A stretch of 64,000 nucleotides of DNA, taken from positions 22,338,327-22,402,326 of the forward strand of contig NC_030382.2 of NCBI RefSeq assembly GCF_001625215.2, given 5' to 3'. This DNA comes from Daucus carota subsp. sativus. Taxonomy: Eukaryota > Streptophyta > Magnoliopsida > Apiales > Apiaceae. Shown piece by piece: positions 10,565 to 19,580 of this stretch (its first letter is position 1; each line of letters starts with the position of its first letter). The notes beneath the pieces were generated by a model that saw only the letters and a list, made by a program, of their open reading frames with translations, ran no database searches and was not told the origin of the DNA. A program made the position numbers and the translations under genes.

Positions 10565-11622
10565 CTGGCGCAATGGAACAGAATTACTAAATTCCTTTTC
10601 TCTGTCTTCTTCTCCTGGTATATAAGCTAGAACAACCAAATTATCACCAGCAGGTGCAACTCCTGAAACGTAATAGCCGGTTTGAAAAGATGCGACAATA
10701 TCAACCTTGTTCATATTAGACATTATATGCCTATATGGCCCACTGGTGGTCTTGTTTTGATTTGCTCTTATCAATGCAATCTTCACAGATGTCCCCCAAC
10801 CAATTACCAGGAGGCTATCATCCTGTATTTGATATAAACAAAGTGAGCAATAACAATTAAGAGACATGATTATGCAATATGGTTTGGAAAACACAAAAGT
10901 ATAAATCTTAAATCCCTAAAGAAGCTTTAATCCTATAGTCTAACGGCAGCAAACTCTAATCCTATATTATAATGGCAGCAAGCTCTAATCCTATAATATA
11001 ACGGTAGCAAGCTTTACCTATATTATAGCGGCAGTACTCTCCCCCCCTCCCATCCAATACAGGTGACACCATTACATTAATTCTTTAACTCACCTGCCAA
11101 ACTAAGTGAGGGAAAAGAATCTCAGGGAAAGGGCTCCCTTGAGGTCTTTCAATAAAAGTTATACGCTGATTGTTAGCGCTATCATAAACTTTAACTCCTG
11201 TATCATTAGCCCAAGCAATCAAATTTGTTCTCCATTTAACTGCATGAATAGGACCTTCAGCAGAGTGAAGAATCTGAAAAATAAACAACATTGTTTTCAG
11301 GAACCAGATCATTACAAAAAAGAGGTACGTGTTCATATTGTTTAACCAGGCCACACCTGGTCACCGTAGCCAATCCACTTTTTCGTGTTGGATATATAAA
11401 TGGCCAACTAAGCCACCAGCAACAAATCTTTTAGATGATTTTTTTGCAAAATATGGGTCTACAGCAATAGCCTTCATTGGGCGATAATAATCAAACTTCA
11501 GTTTCTCTTCTGTAAAGAGTTTATGATTACTGACCATCATCTGAACAGCTACCAATATATTCGCCCTCTACGTCAAAGCAAAGATCATTGACAGCACCTG
11601 CATGTGCAGGGTACTCTTTTAC
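10565..11622 (-). pseudogene. VPS41: VPS41 gene fragment (N-terminal beta-propeller exons), frameshifted
   Basis: Three exon blocks on the minus strand, 11622-11357, 11273-11094 and 10822-10565, retain GT-AG introns and encode part of the WD40-like domain of the HOPS/CORVET tether subunit VPS41. Recognisable pieces are GEYIGSCSDDG, MKAIAVDPYFAKKSSKRFVA, GPIHAVKWRTNLIAWANDTG, QRITFIERPQGSP, LLVIGWGTSVKIALIR, VDIVASFQTGYYVSG and LVVLAYIPGEED. The first block has two frame disruptions: one just after SCSDDG and one in the HLYIQHEKVDW region before a GYGDQ-like end. The start of the protein, the clathrin-repeat region and the RING end are absent. It is a decayed partial copy, not the functional locus. 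Confidence 0.88.
10922..11034. repeat. Short minisatellite, about four units of 30-35 bp
   Basis: Degenerate units of GCTCTAATCCTATATTATAA followed by CGGCAGCAA are repeated between two VPS41 exons. The array lies in intronic sequence and has probably expanded since capture. Confidence 0.75.
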
Positions 11623-11639
11623 CTGTAGATAAAAAATTA

Positions 11640-14390
11640 ACTTGAAAGAACAACAAATGCAATGTATTCAACTACTCATTTTAACTCTAAAGTTTCATGT
11701 ATCTGCCATTGGTGTCACCAGATAAATAACATAATTGCTAGTTTGCTACATACAAGTGTTAGGTACAGAATCTAATAACAGAAAACATTAGATGGTGAAG
11801 CCGGAACTGTACTCGCACAGACAGTGGTGGATCTAGCAGGGTGATGTGGCATCTAATCTTACTTATAACTAAAACAAAGGACAAGCTATACATGTGTCAC
11901 TCTCTCATTAAACTTGGACACATGTCATTTTCTCAATTTTTGATGTACACATGGGATCTCTTCCTTTAAAGTTGATGCTTATGTGTCCTTATTTAATTAA
12001 TATAACCAACTAATATAATCAATAAAAGTCGAATATCTTGTTTAGAGGAGATCAATCTTATAGCAACTTATCTAATATATAGCTTCCTTGATGGTTCAGA
12101 AAAAATAGTAGTTTGAAATATAGGATAGAGCCATGTAGTTCCTGAACATAAATATTGCATCACTGAACATGCATACAAATATAAGATGATATGCGCAGTT
12201 ATTAAGGTTCTGAAATGAATCTACAGTATAGATAATGTCAGAGAACAGTAAGATAGTAGCTACAGATTGGATAATAACATTACAGTTAGACAATTTGCAG
12301 AACCATTTATTAAACTAGGTCTCCACAATCTGTTCTTATGAAGTTTTGCACCGTGAACATAGGAATAAAGTCATCTAGCTATATGCAGCAATCTACAAGA
12401 TTATTCCTTTAATTAGCCATAGTTCCCGTTACTAAATAGGGCCACTAGAATTAACTTAATTATTATCAAATAGTTACATATCAGTATCCAACAGCAGCAT
12501 TCGAGGAGAACTAAAGTAACTGTCCTCATCAATTAAAACGATATCGTTTTGATTAAAAAAACAACCTTGTCGTTTGTGGCTTCAAAAAGGTATTAATTGG
12601 ATCCTGTGCAATTATGACCCATACAATAGGAGAGCTACCCGTGGCAGTGCTGAGCTATAAAAAGCGGAAATCGAGTAAGACAAGGCAGACTGTAACATCA
12701 CTTAACATCATGCATGAACTTGAAGTACTCCAGTTCTGTTCCTACTCCTTGTGCTTTAGGCTTTAGCTAAGGGCACTTAATAAACTAATTAACTAAACTA
12801 AACAGATAACCTGAGTACGTAATCAACCATAAGGCGAAAAGGGCCGAGAAGCTCGAAAGCAAGTACTCTGTCATTACAAGAAAAATGGTCGTTAAAAAAT
12901 AACAGCACAAATACCCTGTAATCAATTACTATGTCAAGTGTCTTTTGTACTTTCGTTTCTAATTGAATTATATCTCTTAATGTTTTCTATTAGACAGTTC
13001 TCAAAGTTATTCAGCCTAGCATTTATAAAATATTAAGGTGCATTGCAAAACGAAAGTGGTAGTGCTTGATTTAGGTAGCACCTGCAAAGCACACACGTGT
13101 AGAACACTAATTCTATATGCTGAATTCGCCTACGATATAGAGATTCATATAGTTCTTGTTTCTTGCTATGTTTTTAAGCATAAAGCTACTGCGTTATGGA
13201 GAACTTGTTTGTTAACAACTCCAAATGCAAATGCCTTGCACATTACAAATCGCTCAACAGTTAATGCATGATTTCCGCTTCACTTCAATAGATAAGACTG
13301 GGGGTTTTCATTCGAAAAATACACCAGAGAAAGAGGTGGTTGGTATGTAAACCATTTTAACAATGTTCTGCTACAAATAAATTGCAGTTTAATCAGGGCA
13401 TGATAAACTTGTATAAAAAATGCTGCATCTCAAACAGATACATAATTATATATCACACTGATTTCATACACTTGGTTGAAAAGATAACTAAAGCAACTTG
13501 CACAATTCTAATGATTTTAATTCTGTGATTATTCATTTGATCACAGTGAGTTAATTTTTAAACAACTCTCAGATCAAATACTTTACGTGCATGATTCATT
13601 TTTAGTGTTTTCATGGCTTTGAGGCAGCTGAAACTACCAGGAACCAAAGAAACAGAGCTGTGCAAAAATTAAGGGTCTTATCAATATAATAAGTGACTAA
13701 AAAACAAAGATCAAATTAATCAATTCTTATAAGCAACTAAAAACAAAGATCAAACTAATCAATCCTTATAAGCAACTAAATTACTGAATTTAAGATAAAT
13801 AAACAATGGATAACAAAGAGAGCTAGTTAATCAGTAGAGAGACAACTCATATTCATATATATGTATGAAGAACAAGTATATATTCATATTCATATTCTTC
13901 TTCGCTCGACTCTTCACCAATACATCAATACTAATCTTTTCTTTTCATCAGGCTTTGTACCCGGCCTCAATCAATCCTTCAATACTTATATTTTGTTTTC
14001 AGGTTTCATGTCATTAGGCTTCACTGAATTATGAATCTCCCAGCCACGCAAACAAACGACTCGGCAGAAACGAATACATTCGACTAAAAGAGTGTATTTA
14101 GCAGCCAAATAAATAAAATCAGACAGGGCAAAAAATTCATAATCCAAATATTACTTCTATAATCTACTCCTGAATTCTTAAAAACAGAGAAGGAAAAAAA
14201 AAGGACCTATACATGTAATTAAACCATCGGGCGAAAAACCCATAACTCGAGTTAAGTGTAAAGTGAAGCAATAATCAGAAGAGAGATAACTTATATTCAT
14301 ATATATATGTATGAAGAACAAACCTTCAGGGGATATGAAGTTCTTGACAGATGGAATGAAAAGCAGCCGAGACGGAGAGGAAGACAGGGC
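11640..14390. other. Non-coding interior of the Helitron candidate
   Basis: No gene is supported. A 41-bp tandem pair (ACAAAGATCAAAYTAATCAA) lies at about 13690-13785. A diverged direct repeat (AGAGAGAYAACTYATATTCAT, then ATGTATGAAGAACAA) occurs at about 13838-13877 and 14281-14323. On the minus strand 14390-14323 resembles a 5' untranslated or first exon ending CCCCTGAAG before GTTTGTT, possibly the promoter-proximal piece of a captured gene. That last reading is speculative. Confidence 0.35.
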
Positions 14391-14494
14391 GGTGGTTCGA
14401 GCTGTCTCTTTTCTGTAGTATACTATTTGCTTTAGATTGTAAAACCAATGTCCAGCACGAAGAAGAATTCTAACAGGAGCCAGTTTTTAAGTAA

Positions 14495-16086
14495 GGGTCC
14501 TGTTCCCTGACATGTGGTTGTCAGGGAACGTTTATTTGACAACCTACTCCCCAGCCGTTGGATCGACGATCCAACGGCTGGGACAAAAGATTCAGTTTTT
14601 AAGTGTCCGCGCTTAAAAACCGCGGACACTAGGTCTTTCCGCGTGATTCTCCCGCGGACACACATGCCTATCCGCGGTTAATAACAGCGGACAACACAGA
14701 CTGTGAAAACCCTAAGTGTCTACTTCTAAAAAAATATGAAATTATACTCTTTTTTTTTTTTGAATTTATGGATTTAGATGATTATTATGATTAAACTAAT
14801 TTTGTTTTGAATAAATAACAATTAACTTTATTTTATATTATATGTTTAGAATTCTTTGTTTATATATTTTTAATAGTTAGTAGATTATTATTAAAATTAT
14901 CATTATTACCTATACATTCTAATCTTAGTATTTTATCATAAATTTAATTGTTATTTTTTTAAATTTTTTTTATTGATTGACTAATTTTTTTGTGAATAGT
15001 TAATATATAATTTTTATTCTTGTCACATATTATATATTATAAGTATTATTTATTTTTTGTGTTATATAAAATATATTTAAATTCAATTTATTTAACAAAA
15101 ATATAAAATGCTACTTAGACAATGTATGTTTTTAGACGTTTATGCTAAATATTTTTGTATTTTCTCGATCCTTCTTGCTTTCTAGCTGCATGGTTTGCTG
15201 TTTATATTGTTTTTTTCTTTTACTTTAACAAGCTTGTGTAATGTTGTAAAAGACTTTGTGGTTAGGGTGATATTTATGTACTTAAAGAGAATATATAATA
15301 AATATTATTCTCTTTTATGTGGTATATATAACACATAAATATTATTCTCTGTAAAATATATAAATATTATTCTTTTTATTGGATATATATACCACATAAA
15401 TATCATTCTCTTTTAAATTAATTTAAAACTTAAAACAAGAAAAACGTCTAAAAAATATACATTGTCTAAGTAGCATTTTATATTTTTGTTAAATAAATTA
15501 AATTTAGATATATTTTATATAACACAAAAAATAAATAATACTTATAATATATAATATGTGACAAGAATAAAAATTATATATTAACTATTCACAAAAAAAT
15601 TAGTCAATCAATAAAAAAATTTAAAAAAATAACAATTAAATTTATGATAAAATACTAAGATTAGAATGTATAGGTAATAATGATAATTTTAATAATAATC
15701 TACTAACTATTAAAAATATATAAACAAAGAATTCTAAACATATAATATAAAATAAAGTTAATTGTTATTTATTCAAAACAAAATTAGTTTAATCATAATA
15801 ATCATCTAAATCCATAAATTCAAAAAAAAAAAGAGTATAATTTCATATTTTTTTAGAAGTAGACACTTAGGTTTTCACAGTCTGTGTTGTCCGCTGTTAT
15901 TAACCGCGGATAGGCATGTGTGTCCGCGGGAGAAACACGCGGAAAGACCTAGTGTCCGCGGTTTTTAAGCGCGGACACTTAAAAACTGAATCTTTTGTCC
16001 CAGCCGTTGGATCGTCGATCCAACGGCTGGGGAGTAGGTTGTCAAATAAACGTTCCCTGACAACCACATGTCAGGGAACAGGACCC
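14495..16086. mobile_element. Foldback Mutator-like MITE, 1,592 bp, arms of about 645 bp
   Basis: The ends are exact inverted repeats beginning GGGTCCTGTTCCCTGACATG. Nine-base target duplications TTTAAGTAA flank it (14486-14494 and 16087-16095), diagnostic of Mutator-like elements. The inverted repeats run inward almost perfectly to about 15140 and 15442, leaving a loop of about 300 bp with repeated ATAAATATTATTCTCT motifs, so the whole element is a giant hairpin. Each arm has a GC-rich end with several CCGCGGACAC-type motifs and a 29-nt perfect palindrome (14-nt arms, CAGCCGTTGGATCG; 14552-14580 and 16002-16030). It has no transposase, so it depends on one encoded elsewhere. The near identity of the arms suggests a recent origin. 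Confidence 0.93.
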
Positions 16087-16097
16087 TTTAAGTAATA

Positions 16098-16265
16098 CTC
16101 TCTGTCCCTCTCATTTCTTTACCGTTACTATTTTGGATGTCCCTCTCATTTTTTTACGTTACTAATAATAGTAAATTTTTCTCATCACTATACCCACTAT
16201 CTTCCCCTACTATCTCATATTTAACCATAAAAACTACTATTACACCCACTACTTTCTTCCACTAT
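16098..16265. mobile_element. Stowaway MITE, left part only (duplicate)
   Basis: Nearly identical to the first 168 bp of the element at 16372-16674, starting CTCTCTGTCCCTCTC after TA. It stops abruptly at the junction with the second copy of the flanking sequence, so it is a by-product of the tandem duplication rather than a separate insertion. Confidence 0.85.
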
Positions 16266-16371
16266 GGTGGTTCGAGGTGTCTCTTTTCTGTAGTATACTA
16301 TTTGCTTTAGATTGTAAAACCAATGTCCAGCACGAAGAAGAATTCTAACAGGAGCCAGTTTTTAAGTAATA

Positions 16372-16674
16372 CTCCCTCTGTCCCTCTCATTTCTTTACCG
16401 TTACTATTTTGGATGTCCCTCTCATTTTTTTACGTTACTATAAATAGTAAGTTTTTCTCATCACTATACCCACTATCTTCCCCTACTATCTCATATTTAA
16501 CCATAAAAACTACTATTACACCCACTACTTTCTTCCACTATCTCAAATCTATTATTAAATATTGATAGGTCCCACCATTTTACCCACTTTTCATCTAACT
16601 TTACTCATTTTTCATACATTGTCTTGGTCTCGGTGTCCCCCTCCAATGTAAACAATTGAGGGAGACGGAGGGAG
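16372..16674. mobile_element. Stowaway MITE, complete, 303 bp
   Basis: Starts CTCCCTCTGTCCCTCTC and ends GAGGGAGACGGAGGGAG, flanked by TA at 16370-16371 and 16675-16676. It has the same length and general layout as the 2851-3153 copy but a diverged interior, so it belongs to a related subfamily. Confidence 0.92.
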
Positions 16675-16781
16675 TAGTCCGGTAACAAAAAAAGACGAAA
16701 AAAAGGAATAAACCAAAAAACGTGAACAAAAAGTGGGATTACAAATTATACCCATGTTGGCTTATTATAATATAGTATAGA

Positions 16782-17574
16782 TAGTATAGATGATATATGA
16801 TGCAGTTCAATTTTCATTACGTATATCTTTAGTTTTGTATTTATTTGGTATTTATTTGGTAGTATTTAATTTTGTAACTAGATTAAAAGCTCGCCCAAAG
16901 CACCAGCCTTCAATTTAAATCATATTTTAAACGAATCATTTATTTATTTATAATGATTTTGAGTTTCAATTTAATTAGTTTTCTATCTTTTTAGTCCATT
17001 TGATTCTTAATTCAAATGCTTAATCGATTAAAGAGTTAAACTATTCTTTCTAAAATAATTTATATTTTTAGAACTATATTGTATTTATATTAAATAAATG
17101 AATATATATATATATATATAATAACTTCATTATTTAAATATAATTAATCACATTTGTAATTTTAACATGAACATCTCTCTGTTAAAACTACAATTTGAAA
17201 ATAACTGAGTACCTTATTAAAAATGATTACCCTACTAATAAACACAAGCATTCATTCTTCTCAATCACTAATTTTAATTATAAATTATGACTTCATCAGC
17301 AAACTACTGCTAATTGTATGCAATATTCATAATCACTTGTTTTTATATATACTTCATTCTAACTTTTTTTTAATGAAACTCAAATATCTCACATCGTGAT
17401 AGCGTCCATGATCTCGGCTTGGACATCATTTTGAGTGGACACAACTAAGCATTCCTGTGATTTTATACTATAATGACATGACTAAAATGTTCCTCAACTT
17501 TAAAATTTAATGCATCAATGTTCACCTTTATAATACCATTTTGAGGCATGACACACCTATCAAATTCATCATTA
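16782..17574. other. Spacer between Helitron 5' end and CACTA element
   Basis: AT-rich, with a (TA)n run near 17102-17121. No gene, inverted repeat or tandem array that I can support. The last three bases, TTA (17572-17574), are the CACTA target duplication. Confidence 0.5.
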
Positions 17575-17619
17575 CATTACTACACATTTTATCTTACATA
17601 ACACTCAATTTTTAGCTTA

Positions 17620-17930
17620 GATAGCGTTTTTAAGCGCTCTCTAAGCCAGCGTTATGTAAGTTCAATCTACTTACAAAGTGCTTGTATAAGTGCTATGGTG
17701 GTAGAGTACTTCAATAGCGGTTTCAGAAGTGCTATGGTAGTAAGCGTTATGCAAGTGCAATCTACTTATATAGCGCTTCTCTAAGCGCTATGTTAGTATA
17801 TACTTCAATAGCGTTTTTGTAAGTGTTATGAAAGTAATTTTTTAATAATTATGTACAACACTTACATAACACTTTATCAAACACTATTGAAGAAAATATC
17901 ACTTAAATATCATTTTCAAAAGCGCTATTG
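17620..17930. repeat. Left subterminal repeat zone of the CACTA element
   Basis: Many direct and inverted copies of a 12-16 bp motif, for example TAGCGTTTTTAAGCGCT, AAGTGCTATGGTAGTA and AGCGCTTCTCTAAGCGCTAT. In En/Spm such repeats bind the TNPA protein; here that role is inferred. Confidence 0.8.
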
Positions 17931-18046
17931 TAGTTTTACTTTTTTAAATAAATCCTATTATATATATACATAAATTTTGTCAGGTATTCTATTATATATA
18001 TTATCCATTTAATTATATGCAATTTTCCAAAACTAATCCCTGAATA

Positions 18047-18048
<2 letters not shown>

Positions 18049-18108
<60 letters not shown>
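18049..18108. repeat. (AT)30 microsatellite
   Basis: An uninterrupted 60-bp AT dinucleotide run inside the CACTA element, downstream of the protease gene. Confidence 0.95.
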
Positions 18109-18110
<2 letters not shown>

Positions 18111-18232
18111 AAAATGCCATTACTTTCAAAAATGTACAAATTTCCTAAACCTTAAATATGTCATAGTTTACAAGTCAAATCTTCAAAATATTCTTAATAT
18201 CCAGCAACTACATACTTCACTTAAATCTAAAA

Positions 18233-19562
18233 CTAATTTAACAATTCGTCCTTGAGATAGCGGTTGTACAAGAACCCGGTCCAATTTCTTTTGAAGCTAA
18301 GCATTTTATCAGAAGGATAGGTCTTGAGTCTTGGTGTATAAGTAAACTGCAAAAAGAAATGAAATACACTAATATTGTACGAAATTGTAAATATTAAACT
18401 AATAGATAGTAGAAGTGCAAGAAATTCTAAAATTTACTTACATTAACATTGATTTTTGTTTCACCTGTACCTAATATATCCTCTATGAAACATCCAACAT
18501 AATATCCACAACTGATACCATCACACTGCTTGGGACACTATACAAAAAAATTGAGTAAAATAATCAAAATAAAATCAAATTTAGCCATCATTACAAAAAC
18601 TGTAAATTATCCAAAGTACCTGGACATTCATCCATTTGAAACTGTTAAATGAAGTCATGGTATATTTCTTTCCACCATTAGTTCGAAACTTAATCATTGC
18701 TCTGTAAAATAAGAAATCTATAAATAACACATTACCCCTTCACAAGTATCTTGCATTTTAAATTAATCAAAACACTAAAAAGATGTACTTACGTTTCAAT
18801 AAATGCTTTAACATTCTTGTAATATGCATTATTTGTCATGGGAGCCGGATCCATAAAATAAATGTACTCTGTTTTTGCATTAATAGCAACCAAGATCCAA
18901 TGTTTTCTATATATATTTTGAGTTTTAGTTAGAAGCATATTATATAGCATAAAAATATTATATATGTATTGAAAAATAAAACTTACGAGACATTCCAAGG
19001 CACGAAGAGTAGGTGGTCTTTGTCCACATATTTTAGCAAACAATTGGCCAAGGATGTATTGGAGCTGTCTACCATGTGAGACACAATATGAGGTGAAATA
19101 AAAGAGAACTTGGCTGCCAAATCCGGATTGTTGGATAAATAGACCTCACATAAATACCTTCAATTAAAGAATTATAATTACAACATTGTTAATGAAGCCA
19201 TGATTATGAGTTTAATGGTCATACCTGATGTAGAAGGTAAGACTAGTTGCACTTAACCATTGGTAATCTAGCACCTCCAAAACATTCTCTTTATTAATAT
19301 AATCATTCCACGCATCCCTCTCCCAATAATTTCCCATATGAACCACTACATCAGTGACACGATTAAACTTGACAGCAAGACGAACAAAATCCAATACTGC
19401 ATCATCACAAATATCACCAGGTAGGGGATAACCTAGCTTTCTCGAAGATACACCAACAACCGACTCTCTTGTTTTCTCCTTCACTTTATGTGCAAGCTTA
19501 TTATTTTCTTTATCATCAATTTTCTTATGTTCCTTTGCATGTTGAACTCTTTCTTTGTTCAT
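18233..19562 (-). CDS. CACTA-encoded Ulp1-like (C48) cysteine protease
   Basis: Six minus-strand exons (19562-19225, 19157-18987, 18906-18793, 18701-18620, 18537-18442, 18346-18233) join in frame with GT-AG introns to 304 residues. The C-terminal half is a Ulp1/SENP-type peptidase fold. The histidine is in KHWILVAINAKT, the aspartate in YFMDPAPM, and the cysteine in QCDGISCGYYVGCF. The N-terminal about 50 residues are lysine-rich. C48-like domains are common in plant CACTA and MULE elements; whether they cleave SUMO or ubiquitin-like proteins is not established. Its ATG lies only 18 bp after the transposase stop on the same strand, so it could be a second cistron-like gene or a downstream part of one spliced transcript. 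Confidence 0.85.
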
Positions 19563-19580
19563 ATCTTTTTGATGTGTCTA

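Larger units (their letters stand above)
14391..16371. repeat. 274-bp direct duplication split by the MULE insertion
   Basis: The sequence beginning GGTGGTTCGAGSTGTCTCTT occurs at 14391 and again at 16266, and in both places it continues to TTTAAGTAATACT and the Stowaway left end. The left copy also contains the first 168 bp of the Stowaway (16098-16265). It joins directly to the second copy after CTTCCACTAT. Removing the MULE and one 9-bp target copy leaves a 274-bp tandem unit. Confidence 0.85.
9681..16781 (-). mobile_element. Candidate non-autonomous Helitron carrying captured gene fragments
   Basis: At 16781, reading on the minus strand, the sequence begins TCTATACTATATTATAATA preceded by A. 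This closely resembles the TC-start 5' ends of plant Helitrons. At the far side a perfect 7-bp-stem hairpin (CCCGTGCATTGCACGGG, 9691-9707) is followed 6 bases later by CTAC, one base off the CTRR consensus, ending at 9681. Inside lie VPS41 exons and another exon fragment in the same orientation, plus later insertions (MULE, Stowaway). If the 9681 end is not used, the canonical CTAG end at 6560 would give a 10.2-kb element. There is no Rep/helicase gene. Boundaries are inferred. Confidence 0.5.

Noticed and set aside
12590..12660. Possible upstream VPS41 exon on the minus strand
   Set aside because: The translated pieces do not match the VPS41 N-terminus as I know it, and no splice sites fit.
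14432..14665. 77-aa open frame on the minus strand
   Set aside because: It spans the terminal inverted repeat of the foldback MULE and has no independent support.
16323..16565. 80-aa open frame on the plus strand
   Set aside because: Translation of Stowaway MITE sequence.
17600..17930. Possible CRISPR-like or regulatory repeat array
   Set aside because: The repeats occur in both orientations with irregular spacing next to a CACTA terminus, as expected for subterminal repeats; this is a plant nuclear sequence.
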